NCBI GenBank assembly: GCA_009667805.1
Contig: CM019066.1
Span: forward strand, 331,768,077 to 331,832,076
Reading direction: 5' to 3'
Length of the DNA stretch: 64,000 nt
Source: Leptobrachium leishanense
Lineage: Eukaryota > Chordata > Amphibia > Anura > Megophryidae
Position 1 is the stretch's first letter. The number at the start of each line of letters is the position of its first letter. A model generated the notes under the pieces. The model did not search any database and was not told where the DNA came from. It saw only the letters and a list, made by a program, of their open reading frames with translations. Below are positions 12,896 to 23,224 of this stretch, piece after piece. A program made the translations under genes and the position numbers.

Positions 12896-13135
12896 AATCA
12901 CGAGTATGGCAGTACGTAGTGATACCTTTTTTATTGGACTAACGTTACATTTAAAAGACTAGCTTTCGAGAGTGATCCTCTCTTCCTCAGGTCTGGAGCT
13001 GACCTGAGGAAGAGAGGTATTCTCTCGAAAGCTTGTCTTTTAAATGTAACGTTAGTCCAATAAAAAAGGTATCACTACGTACTGCTATATTCGTGATTTT
13101 GGCATCTGGACTAACACGGCCTATCAAATTTATAT
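12895..13135. mobile_element. head-to-head pair of Penelope-like element ends
   Basis: Two arms of about 99 bp (12895-12993 and 13001-13099) are nearly perfect reverse complements around a 7-bp loop. Read outward, each contains CCTGAGGAAGAGAG, CTCTCGAAAGC and TTAGTCCAATAAAAAAGG. The right arm continues with GGACTAACACGGCCTATCA. These phrases are, to my knowledge, typical of the terminal regions of vertebrate Penelope-like elements. No reverse transcriptase is present. The CTGAGGA…CGAAA spacing resembles a hammerhead core; see findings. Confidence 0.5.
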
Positions 13136-13205
13136 ATACATATATATATATCTCAGCAGAGTACCAAATGTACACTAATTATATATATATATATATATAT
13201 ATATT
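13135..13205. repeat. (TA)n microsatellite tracts
   Basis: TA runs at about 13135-13152 and 13177-13205, split by CTCAGCAGAGTACCAAATG. Confidence 0.85.
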
Positions 13206-13285
13206 AGGGATGTCCCGATCCATTCTCAAAAACACATTATTAGTTATTATGCATTTGGGTGTTTAATAGAGAATTACAGGGTTCT

Positions 13286-15017
13286 CTTTTTTTGTGTTCA
13301 AAATTTTTATGTTGAAAGATCATCAGCATAACATCATACTGTAAAATAGTGGCTGGTCATGCAGGGTCAAACAAGAGAGCAGTATAATACCATGCGTAGC
13401 AAGAATGGCCGTGCAAGGCCAAAACGTGCCATCAGAGAAACATTCAGGTAATGTAAAAGTCGTCTAAGAACAGCAATGCCTTAAGGAAAGAACAAACATC
13501 CCCAAGCGGGGGTCTCGTCAAAGTGAAAAAACACTGCATGTGGGGGAAAAAAAAGGGGGTGGGGAAAAAGGGTGAGGGAGATGGCAATGGCTAAAATTGT
13601 GCTGTCCCCTGCGCTGTCCCATGAGTCCAAAGACCTGTGGGAGGCCGTGGGAGACGCTTGGTACCAGGCACAGGAACTCGGGGGCCAGCAGGGCACCAGG
13701 CCGCAGTGGCGTTCACTGAGAAAACCTGAAGGAAGCCAAAAAATATATATATATATACAAAGACCTCAGCGGGGTGTATACACTGCATAGAGACAATAAA
13801 GAGTCCTCAGAAAACTTTAGAGGTGGTGTCGCAAGTAGAAATATCCAGCGGAAAATCAAAAAGAATCTGCAGAAGTGAAAATAGGGGGGGGGAGCTAAAG
13901 TCATCAGAGAGGCACAGCAGCGTAAAAAAAACAAATAAAAAACATAACAAGGAAAAACTCCACAACATCAGGTGTCAACAGGGTGGCGGGTCTCATCAGG
14001 TTGGGGTATGCCAGGGCCATGGAATAACGGGAAACAAGAAGGGCTACCTCAACCCGTATCCAGCAGGGGCATAGGGGAAAAGTCCTCCTTCGGTCCACAC
14101 GAGCCGCTCAGGGCATGCTGAGCATCCAGGCCTCTCCCGAAGCTGCTCTGACCGCATCCCGGGGCCAGGACCAGCACTGCCTCCCCTTAGGGGAGAGGTC
14201 CCCAGCTCCAAGCAGCGCAGACTCCGCGGGGGGGGGGGCAAAGCAGGCAGCAGGGCGAACAACATCCCAGCAGATCTCATAGAAGCAGGCCTCCCGGTGT
14301 CATCCATCAACTCCGGGGTCTCACCCGGACATGGAAAGCACAACTGTGGCTCTGGCACTCCTGACTCTGCGCTCCACGGCTCAACAGCGCAGCATCCGCT
14401 GCAGCAGCCACACACCGCACAGCATCCTCAAACTCCTCAGTGATCATGGCCACTTCAGACTCAGCATCCCTGGATGAATCCGCTCCTCTACAGTGCCGTA
14501 GCACTGCCATAATTTGGCGCCACGTTCCCCTGGTAAGTGGGCCCGAATCCGCCTCCCCTAATAACTCCAAACAGGCTTCCAGGACTGCAATCGAATCCAT
14601 TTTCTCTGCGGGGGGGGCCACCTGACTCCGCAGTTCACTCACGGCACCCGGTCCCGGCGCAGCAATCAACGCAGCAACCCGGGGATGGGGGCCCTCCATC
14701 CTCCGGCAGGCAGCAGATGTCCGCCTGTTAAGGAGCCACATACAAAGCAGGGAGAAGAGCGCAGCAAGGCTGGGGAACAGGACCAAGATGGTCGCTGTCA
14801 GAGCACCTCAGCCGAGGATCAGATGGCTAAAATCGCGTCTCAACTCTGGAGAGGGTGGCATAACAGGCTCCAGAGATTACACCCCTGATTGCCAGCCGTT
14901 CAGGGACCCAAATAATGGGTTCACATCTAAGAGGGTCACCCCAGAAACCTCGTAGAGACATCAAATGGAGCTCCATCAGAACACGACTTCTTCCGTTCAC
15001 AGCCAGCCACGCCCCCC
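13286..15017 (-). mobile_element. internally deleted L1-like retroposon
   Basis: The 11-bp target duplication TACAGGGTTCT is present on both sides (13275-13285 and 15018-15028). Read on the minus strand the insert starts GGGGGGCGTGGCTGGC, the kind of 5' end seen in frog L1-like elements. It ends with AACATAAAAATTTTGAACAC and an A run, so both natural ends seem present. The 1.7-kb length leaves no room for the usual ORF2. I find no reverse transcriptase, only an unrecognised 159-residue frame (14786-14307) rich in A, E and R. It is best read as a non-autonomous L1 derivative mobilised in trans. A poly-C tract (about 14227) and two T tracts interrupt it. Confidence 0.7.
14307..14786 (-). CDS. 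unrecognised frame inside the L1-like insert
   Basis: The frame is open for 159 residues near the 5' end of the insert. It begins with a hydrophobic stretch (VLFPSLAALFSLLCMWLL) and continues as an alanine- and glutamate-rich chain with no motif I recognise. It could be a remnant of an L1 ORF1 or simply an open GC-rich 5' leader. There is no evidence of translation, so confidence that it is a gene is low. Confidence 0.15.
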   Translation of the reverse strand: MVLFPSLAALFSLLCMWLLNRRTSAACRRMEGPHPRVAALIAAPGPGAVSELRSQVAPPAEKMDSIAVLEACLELLGEADSGPLTRGTWRQIMAVLRHCRGADSSRDAESEVAMITEEFEDAVRCVAAAADAALLSRGAQSQECQSHSCAFHVRVRPRS

Positions 15018-15035
15018 TACAGGGTTCTAATAGAG

Positions 15036-15219
15036 CAGTGGTTCCCAACCACGGTCCTCAAGTACACTCTACAGGCCAGGTTTACCAGATATGTGAAGCA
15101 CAGCACAGGTGATATGATTTGCTGCTCAGTGATTACAGGATTCAGTCTACATTTCCCCAAGGTAATCCTTAAAACCTGGCCTGTTAGGGGGACTTGAGGA
15201 CTGCGGTTGGGATCCACTG
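15036..15219. mobile_element. short hAT MITE with exact 8-bp target duplication
   Basis: A 184-bp element with inverted ends CAGTGGTTCCCAACCACGGT and a matching GGTTGGGATCCACTG. It contains the inverted phrases AGGCCAGGTTT…AAACCTGGCCT. It is flanked by TAATAGAG at 15028-15035 and 15220-15227. CAGTGGTT ends and an 8-bp duplication are typical of hAT MITEs. Confidence 0.88.
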
Positions 15220-15227
15220 TAATAGAG

Positions 15228-16429
15228 GAATCTCAATCTCTGTCTGCCCAGATGTTTATTAGCCACACGAACATGATTCTATGGCAATCTGTTGCATTCA
15301 AAGAATTCTGGGAATTTTAGGCAATTCATATCTGGGGGAGCCATAGTTTGAGCCTTGTGGTCTAATATACATTTATTTCATTAATACTGCAACCATACGA
15401 TCACCATGTTGCCAGTGGTCTCTTGGGAAATGTCCCACTGCTGACTGAATTGTGACATTTACCTGTAAGCACTTTTTAGGTTCCGTTGCATGATTTTTAT
15501 AGGTAGTCTGGGAAGTAAATCTTTGTACGTGTGCAGAAACCTCACAGAATACTAGTCTTAGGCTCTCTTACATTTTATGTCACTCTCTGCCACGCAAGAA
15601 ATACTTAGGTGAGACACATTGATGGACCACTGACTGGGGACCACTGAAGACGAATGACCTAGCTTTAGCGCTCAAATTAATAACTTAATTTCTTACCCCT
15701 TAGGGTTTTAATTAACTTGAAATCTCCTGACTAAATACTGTGAGAATATGCCTTGGGTTGAAGGCCCCTATAAATGTGATTGAGTGTTTCAGTAAAGTAA
15801 CATTTTGAATATTCCTCGTTTTTACGGCATGAAATGGAAATCTCACTGCAGGAATAAACTGCAGATGGAATGAATGTGAATACTCTGCTGCTACAACATT
15901 TTCTATTGTCTCTAGCTGAAAAATAGTTTAGTTACATATATATATTGTTTATTTACTCACCTCTATTTTGTTAAATATGTCTGTGTTTTATACTTTTACT
16001 ACTAAAATCAAGGGTCACAAGGTCTACTTCTTTGTTTAATGAGTTTTGATCTTTTGAGGGAATTTTTCATTTTTGGCATGCAAACCAAATCAGCCAAGGA
16101 GTTCATGAAATATGTACATCATCGACTTGACATCATTGATTTCAAAGGGACACTCTTAGAAATAAATATGTTTGTTTTTCATTTTTAAGATAAATTCATG
16201 AAAAAGAGATGGGCTTTTACAGAAATGTTGAAAAGGAGGTTAAAAATTTCTTTTTTGCCAACTGCAAAACCACTAGACCGATCGGTGCACTCGATAACTC
16301 CCAGTATTCCTGATCAGAGACAATCAAAAGTTTTTCAAAGTGAAACACTAGTGACAGACATATAAAATTACCCACAAACCCCACCACTACATTATTACTG
16401 TTACATACAGTATATTATCTTTTTAAATA
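15228..16429. other. no clear feature; one short repeat fragment
   Basis: AT-rich DNA. At about 15297-15355 the phrases AAGAATTCTGGGAATTTTA and GGGGGAGCCATAGTTTGAG look like a worn MITE; a similar fragment is at about 18280-18385. I see no gene. Confidence 0.4.
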
Positions 16430-16975
16430 AATACGTTTGCATGCTCGACGGAAGGACATTGCCGGCTTTCGCGAGGGCGAAGAAAAAAGAAATACAGCTG
16501 ATGCGTTGGAGAGGCACGCACAAAGCGCCTCTCCCTCGCACCCGAACCAGGACACGAAGGCAGCACTTCCGCACCGGCGCGGACACCTCCCACACACTCT
16601 GGGGCCTTGCCGATGGTTGGCACCACGCTCTGGACCGTCTGCCCGCAACTCTCCTGGAGGTCAGCGGGCAGGACGTGGCCGGCGATTGAACGCGACGCCC
16701 CCGCACCCTGGGTCCAGGCTACGATGCGGATGCATCTGGCGCCGGTTCCACCTCCTGACATTCTTGCGGCAGTCACTCCTACTGCGGCCTTGCTCAAATG
16801 GAGAGGTGTGCTGATCGAGTCTAGAGCCTCTGCGCCAGCAAAGGGAATCAAACCCGGCATGGTGCCGCTGGCTCAGTGGCCGGGACTTGCCCCACCAGTT
16901 TGTGGAGGGCCCCTGCTGAGATTCATAGGTGGTGACAGCAGCTGGGGGGCTGTGCTAAGGGGGTCTGACACGAAA
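16430..16975. other. isolated GC- and CpG-rich block of unknown origin
   Basis: A sharp rise in GC content compared with AT-rich flanks. Several overlapping frames stay open on both strands (minus 16423-16860, plus 16437-16814 and 16607-17026), as expected for GC-rich DNA, and none has a motif I recognise. A TGGCTCAGTGG phrase at about 16868 resembles a pol III A box, but no B box follows at a proper distance. It might be a captured segment or a repeat that is single-copy in this window. Confidence 0.35.
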
Positions 16976-17039
16976 ATTCATACATGTATTATGTATCTAG
17001 TAGGGAGTGCAATATATGACCCTTAGGGGTCAGGGTCTC

Positions 17040-17765
17040 TCAGAGTCCTGTTCCCATGAGCATACAATCTAAGAAGGCTCCTGTTCCCATGAGTTTACAA
17101 TCTAAGAGGGGCCTGTTCCCATGAGTTTACAATCTAAGGGGTCCTGTTCCCATGAGCTTACAATCTAAGAGGGGAAAGTGGAGCCCGCTCCCGTGACCTT
17201 ACAGTCTAAGAGGGGAAGAGGAGCCACTCCCTTGAGTTTACAATCTAAGAGGGGAAAGAGGAGCCTCCCGTGATTTTACAATCTAAGAGAGAAAGCAGGA
17301 GCCCCTCCCGTGAATATACAATCTAAGGGGGCCTGTTCCCATGAATTTACAATCTAAGGGGTCCTGTTCCCATCAGTTTACAATCTAAGAGGGGAAAGAG
17401 GAGCCCGCTCCCGTGACCTTACAATATAAGAGGGGAAGAGGACCCGCTCCTGTGAGTTTACAATCTAAGAGGGGAAAGAGGAGCCTGCTCCCTTGAGTTT
17501 ACAATCTAAGAGGGAAAACAGGAGCCGCTCCCGTGAATTTACAATTTAAGAGGGGAAGAGGAGCCGCTCCTGTGAGTTTACAATCTAAGAGGGAAGAGGA
17601 GCCGCTCCCGTGAGTTTACAATCTAAGAGGGAAGAGGAGCCACTCCCCTGATTTTACAGTCTAAGAGGGGAAAGAGGAGGCGCTCCCGCGAGTTTACAGT
17701 CTAAGAGGGGAAAGAGGAGCCGCTCCTGTGAGTTTACAATCTAAGAGGGGAAAAAGGAGCCTGCT
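17040..17765. repeat. minisatellite with TTTACAATCTAAGAGGG core
   Basis: About 16 imperfect copies of a unit of 40-50 bp. Each has TGAGTTTACAATCTAAGAGG followed by GGAAAGAGGAGCC(C)GCTCCC. The unit length varies and frames break, so it codes for nothing. The array ends exactly where a Helitron-like segment starts. Confidence 0.85.
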
Positions 17766-17990
17766 CTAATATATAAATGCATTTGTAATGCGCTGTCAGC
17801 TGCGCGCACACCCATCACAGCTGCTCAATCAGCCCTCCTGTTGCGGACGGGACGGCGACGGACGCGTTACAAACTGATTTTATATATAGAGATACTCTTA
17901 GATAGGACATTGAAAAGCAAATTTGTGGACATGGATTCTGAGCTGGCAGCAACAACAATAAACTGCCCTCCGGGCAGGCTTAACAACTAG
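17765..17990 (+). mobile_element. small Helitron-like element
   Basis: It starts TCTAATATATAAATGC and ends with a short GC hairpin (CTGCCC-TCC-GGGCAG at 17963-17977), nine bases, then CTAG (17987-17990) followed by T. A 3' hairpin about ten bases before CTRR, with a TC start and no inverted ends or target duplication, is the Helitron signature. There is no Rep/helicase, so it would be non-autonomous. Confidence 0.5.
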
Positions 17991-19851
17991 TTATTTATAT
18001 AAATTGATTTCATACCCACACACCGATCAATATCAATACTGACACATCACACCATGAATCTGGTTTCCAGGTCTGCCTTTTTATACTGGACACACATTGC
18101 TCCGGTATGCAATATGGGAACAAAGGGGTGGATCTGTCCTACACCATAAAAATAGGGAAATCAATTGTTAGTTAATCAAGGGAGTTCATTTGGGATCTTC
18201 CTCCGAGATAAGTGAGTTGATTTCTTTCTTGCACTGTATAGATTCTCCATCGGGGATCTTAAATTCCAGCCCCTTACGTGTTGCAGAACCACAACTCTGA
18301 TTCTCTGGCCATCTATTTCATTTAAAGAAGTCTGGGAGTTGCAAGCCATGAACATTTGTGGGGCTAATGTTTGAGACCCCTGCTCTACATATTTAGCCCC
18401 ATTCCAACCGAGCAGATAATGGGGAAGTCGTGCTCAAGACATTTTCCAGTTGCTGCTTCATTTTAATGGCTCCAAATAAACTGCTGGATTTAAGTTAGAA
18501 TGTTTGTGAGATACTGTTCAGTAACTGTTACCAGCTCCTGGACTCTATAGGACCTTCTGGAGCCAGAAGCAACCTTGTTGTGAGCTGTGTAAGAGCGGAT
18601 CGTGCCAACGTCTGCATTGCAGCATAAGAGATATTTTGATGGCTTTAAATCTCAGTGTTAAGTGATTTTGCAAAAGCAATATCACTTAACACCAGGCTGT
18701 AAGAGCTGTCACTTCTTCCTGATAAACTTCTCAAGCCAAGGAAAAATAGGTTGGACTAGATAGTTCTTCATCACATAGCCACAAATTTACAACTCCTAAA
18801 CAAGGCATAGCAGCTGTTAATTTACAGTAAGCAGCCACAATGTTCTTTTATTGCAGCTCGGGTGGAATACCGGTACCAGCCGTTAGCTTAAAAACAAAAA
18901 TGGAATAGGGCCAATTGTCCGCAAGTGTGTTTTACAAACTACTCATTAGCATATCCATATTATTATTTGTCCAGAAAAACATGGAGACAACAGTTAATAA
19001 TTTCACATATTTGCATACTCACTGATACAATTAAAAACAGAAATTAAAATAGAAACCTGATAGTATTTACATATGAGATGATTGCTCACATATACCATGA
19101 CCTTTCGGCCAAGTTCATATATAATCCATGAAATGTAATTCTGTTGCAGGGTCCTGGGAGGATTTATTGTATCAGCTTTATAGTTTCCTGCACAATAATA
19201 GAAATGAGTAATGTCACAGAGAGCTGAAATGTTAGTAAATAAAATAATTAGAACTTTCTTCTTATATTCCTGTATTCAGATGTATTGTAGCCATGCGCCT
19301 CCCAATTCAGTTTTACATGCATTTTAAAATGAATGTTTTCAACTATGGCAATTTTTTAATATCATTTTTTTCTGTCTCTTTGGTACGTCAATCACAATGA
19401 CATGTGCAAGTTCTGCTGTAATTGCCTTGGGCTATAGCAAGTGACAGACAAAAAAAAGCATTTTCTCAATTTGTTGAATTGTTAATATAAAATGCCCCAG
19501 TCTAAACTGCGGCGCTTATTCATCTTTGTTTCATTGATAAGTGCTTTTCATGTGTTTTTACATGTCTGTAAATTAAAAATAATTCAGAAAATCTGTAGTC
19601 TGTCAACAGTTTGCCAAAAGTTTCCTGATTTGTATAGTTGATTTAGCAAAACTCAAGAAGATGTGTAATCCTATTTAATTATCACTCAAAGTGCCTAAGT
19701 AAAAGGCTTTTGTTTAATAAAGAAACATTTCTCGCTATGATGTTATACTCTCAGTTAATCTGACAATAAAAAGGATATTGTCTTGTTCAGCCCATTTTGT
19801 GAGGGTGTGCATCTATAGTATATTTATTTAAAAACAACTTACACGGGTTAT
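17991..19851. other. mostly unrecognised, with worn MITE pieces
   Basis: At about 18398-18915 a worn GGGCCC-type MITE is suggested by the hairpin TTAAGTGATTTTGC…GCAATATCACTTAA and the terminal phrase ATGGAATAGGGCC. A relative is at 39386. The rest is AT-rich with no gene that I can support. Confidence 0.4.
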
Positions 19852-20689
19852 TCAGAGTTAACCCGTTCCCCGCACTTCAGAGAGTTCAATTCGCTGACCG
19901 TGCAGTGAATTCAGCATTCACCGCAGGGTCCCCGAAGTGAGGGGAATCGACTCACCAAAAGAATCGCAAAACCGCTGAATCGATCCAAAAAAACACCAAA
20001 AAAAATGTCGACTCGATCCAAAAAAACACTGACGATCTGCCTCAAAACTGCCGTTTCGATCCAAAAAAAGCTAATCAGCAGAATGCCGACCAGCCACCTG
20101 AAAAAGCCACTAAGCCACCGAACGGGTGAAAAAAATGCAAATTTTAAAAGCCATTTCCAAACAAAGTACTGCATGAAAATGCCTGGGAATAATATATAGG
20201 GTCCAATTAATAATAATAAAAAGGTCTGTTACAAAAGAAACACCATTTAAAAAAAAACTAAAAAAGAAATAGCTGAAAAAGTCCAGCAAACATGCCTAAA
20301 ACTACCAAAAAAATAAATAAACAAACTTTATGCTGCAAATGAAAAGAATAAACGGTTGAATAAATGTTTAAGAAAAAACAGGATTTTTTTAAAAATCGAA
20401 ACCTATGGGAATCACCTGATTAAAAATGTCAAATAAAACCACTGCAAATCAGGTCATTTCACTGACATTTCGGTGCTGTTCGGTGTTCTATGAATAGATT
20501 AACCATTACTTCTCAATGGGGATTTCAATGCCGCCAAAGATCACCGTAATTCGTTCGATGGCAATTTGCCAATATTTGGCAAACTGACAGCTTTTTGAAT
20601 AGTCGACTGGCCACGAAATTGCACAGTACGGGGAAATTCACTGTTCGGTGCAACTTCATGGCCAATTCGGGGCTCTTTGAATAACCCTG
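19852..20689 (+). mobile_element. GGTTATTC-family MITE
   Basis: The left end is CACGGGTTATTCAGAG and the right end is CTTTGAATAACCCTG. It contains GGGTCCCCGAAGTGAG, repeated ACTCGATCCAAAAAAACAC phrases, GTCTGTTACA and ACTGTTCGGTG in the family order. Non-coding. Confidence 0.7.
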
Positions 20690-21254
20690 ATATTCTGAAA
20701 ATTACATAATACCACAAATTACGTATTTTGACTAGGGATGAGCCGAACACCCCCCGAGTTCGGTTCGGGCCCGAACCCGAACTTCCCATATGTTCGGGTC
20801 CGAACCCGAACCCGAACTCGAACTCCATGCAAGTCAATGGGGCTGAAAATTTGGTTTTTAGAGTGCCCTCCAAGAGGCCATATATGCTAGATATTTGCTA
20901 TAAAGGGTGTATGGGGGTCCGGGTAGTGCCCTTTTATCTGGTAATGGGAAACAAGGTCAAAAAGTTTAAAAAAAAAAACGTTTTTAAAGGGACAGTGAGT
21001 TTTCCATGAAATAAGGGTTAAAAATAAAAACGAAAAATTCCTTCAAATATCGTGCCTAGGAGGTCCCCATAACCTGCCCGTGAAGTGGCGGATTTCTAGG
21101 ATGTATAGAAACACTTAAAAACAAAAAAATGACGTTTCATATGACGGTAAATGCTTTTCCTTTAATCTATCCATAAACAACTGCTTGGGGCGGCAGTCTG
21201 TATGAACAGCGGAGACATTTTCGGACACGCAGAAAAGTTTACTGATTTTTTTGG

Positions 21255-22020
21255 CTAAATTATTGTGAAACTTATGCAGGCTTTGGATGAAAGTAACAAT
21301 AGGTGCTTCAAAATTGGTCCTTTAGCGTCCCCAACAGTGCCGTCACACCGTAACCCCTCTGAGGATATGAATCTGATACAGGCGTCAGTGGCAGTGCACC
21401 CAAATATTGTGCTTTTGGTGCCAGGCCTGCAAGTACTATCATACAGTAACCCCTCTGTGGTATTGTGGAAGAATGCAGGGGTGAACCATGTGGTCCTATA
21501 TTGAAAAGTTTTTTATCTGGTAATGGGCGTCAGTGCACCCAGATATTGTGCCTTTAATGCCAGGCCAGCAAGTATCATCATACAGTAACCCCTCTGTGGT
21601 ATTGTGTAAGATTGTAGGGGTGAACCTTGCGGTCCTATATTAAAAATATATGCATCTGGTTAAGGCGTCAGTGCACCCAGATATTGTGCCTTTGGTGCCA
21701 GGCCAGCAAGTATCATCATACAGTAACCCCTCTGTGGTATTGTGGAAGAATGCAGGGGTGGACCATGTGGTCCTATATTGAAAAGATATGATTCTGGTCA
21801 AGGCGTCAGTGCACCCAGATATTGTGCTTTTGGTGCCAGGCCTGCAAGTACCATCATAATACAGTAACCCCTCTGTGGTATTGTGGAAGAGTGCAGGGTT
21901 GGACCCTGCGGTTCAAAAAATTAAAATGATATAAATCTGGCACAGGCGTCAGTGCAGCCAAATATTGTGCCTTTCATGGCAGCAAGTGCCTTCACACCGT
22001 AACCCTTTTGTGATATTGTG
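21255..22020. repeat. about 140-bp tandem repeat, five copies
   Basis: Units recur with GGCGTCAGTGCACCCAGATA at about 21379, 21527, 21663, 21800 and 21946. Each also contains ACAGTAACCCCTCTGTGGTA. The array lies between the hAT terminus and the transposase stop, i.e. in the 3' non-coding part of the element. Confidence 0.85.
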
Positions 22021-22071
22021 GAAGAGTTCAGTGGTGGAGGTTTTTTGAATGCAGAAGAGGACATCCCCGAT

Positions 22072-23169
22072 CTATTCCATTACTTCAGCATCAGGGGATT
22101 GATAGCTGCTGATCCAGGACTGATTCATTTTTATAAATGTCAGCCGGTCTACAGAGTCGGTGGACAGACGCACTCTTTTGTCTGTGACAAAAGCTCCAGC
22201 GGCACTGAACGTCCTTTCGGAAAGCACACTAGATGAAGGGCAACCTAGTAGCTGCATAGCATATTGGCTAAGTTCTGGCCAGTGATCCAATCTCAACACC
22301 CAGTAAGCCAGTGGATCATCTGCTGGAAAGGTATCCAGGTCTGCCCTTGCCCCTAGGTAGTCCTGCACCATATGGTGAAGACGCTGGCAATGGGTGCCTA
22401 CATTTGACGTCCCTGGGCGTCGAGGAATAAAAAAATTAAAAAATGCATCAGTCAAGCGGCCCTGGCCTTCACCACTATTCCTCTGATCATCCGCAGCCTC
22501 AGAAGCACGTGTGTCAGCACTTGGTAATCTACCAGTGCCTGGAAAGGTGTTACACAAGTGTCGCTTTAGAGCGTCCTCAAGTTTTTTCATCCTGTGCTCC
22601 CTCTGTGCGGGCAGGATGAGCTCTGCAACTTTACCCTTGTATCGTGGATCAAGAAGGGTTGCCAACCAGTAATGATCCCTCTCCTTGATAGCACGAATCC
22701 TGGGGTCCTTCAGCAGGCTTTGCATCATTAGGGAGCCCATGCAGCGTAGGTTGGAGGTGGCATTAGCTTCCGAGTCTTCCTGGTCAATGAGGATGACCGT
22801 ATCGTGCACTTCCTCCTCCCAGCCACGCACTAGCCCTTGTGTTTCTGGGCACACGAAACCCTCCCTAAAGGAATCCCCACCTTCAATGATCTCACTACTT
22901 AAATATATTGCCTCCTCCTCCTGTCTGATCTGAGTAGGACCCGCTGGAATGCTCTCTGCGGAAAGACTAGGGCCTTGAGAGCTAGGGAAGGCCTCCTCTT
23001 CCTCCCGCTGCTCTGCCTCTAGAGCCACATCTATAATTCCCCGCAGAGTATGCTCCAGCAGGAACACTAAAGGAATTGTGTCACTGATACATGCACTGTC
23101 CCTGCTTACCATCCTCGTTGCCTCCTCAAATGGTGACAGTACAGTGCATGCATCCTTGATCATCAGCCA
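22072..23169 (-). CDS. hAT transposase exon: C-terminal half with dimerisation domain
   Basis: It follows a strong acceptor (T8-9, C6, ACAG at 23170) and is open to the stop at 22072. Counting from the methionine at 23163, the family motif ATLLDPRYKGK is at 168-178. A variable acidic insertion lies at 50-135. The hAT C-terminal dimerisation domain spans about 282-345, with DPLAYW, LLGCPSSSVLSERTFSAAG and a KRVRL motif. This exon looks intact. Length and domain order are normal for the family. Confidence 0.85.
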   Translation of the reverse strand, partial: WLMIKDACTVLSPFEEATRMVSRDSACISDTIPLVFLLEHTLRGIIDVALEAEQREEEEAFPSSQGPSLSAESIPAGPTQIRQEEEAIYLSSEIIEGGDSFREGFVCPETQGLVRGWEEEVHDTVILIDQEDSEANATSNLRCMGSLMMQSLLKDPRIRAIKERDHYWLATLLDPRYKGKVAELILPAQREHRMKKLEDALKRHLCNTFPGTGRLPSADTRASEAADDQRNSGEGQGRLTDAFFNFFIPRRPGTSNVGTHCQRLHHMVQDYLGARADLDTFPADDPLAYWVLRLDHWPELSQYAMQLLGCPSSSVLSERTFSAAGAFVTDKRVRLSTDSVDRLTFIKMNQSWISSYQSPDAEVME

Positions 23170-23224
23170 CTGTGGGGGGAAAAAAAAACAAGTTGACCTG
23201 AACCTGTCCTTGTGCCATACTCAC

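Noticed and set aside
16840..16900. tRNA- or SINE-like boxes (TGGCTCAGTGG and, on the other strand, GGTTTGATTCC)
   Set aside because: The two boxes are on opposite strands and at wrong spacing, so they do not form a pol III promoter or a cloverleaf.
16423..17026. Overlapping frames of 125-145 residues on both strands in the CpG-rich block
   Set aside because: GC-rich DNA has few stops; none of the translations shows a domain, and opposite frames are equally open.
17040..17765. Regularly spaced repeat that might be mistaken for a CRISPR array
   Set aside because: Repeats and spacers are not separable: the whole unit is repeated imperfectly with variable length, the DNA is eukaryotic, and no cas-like gene exists.
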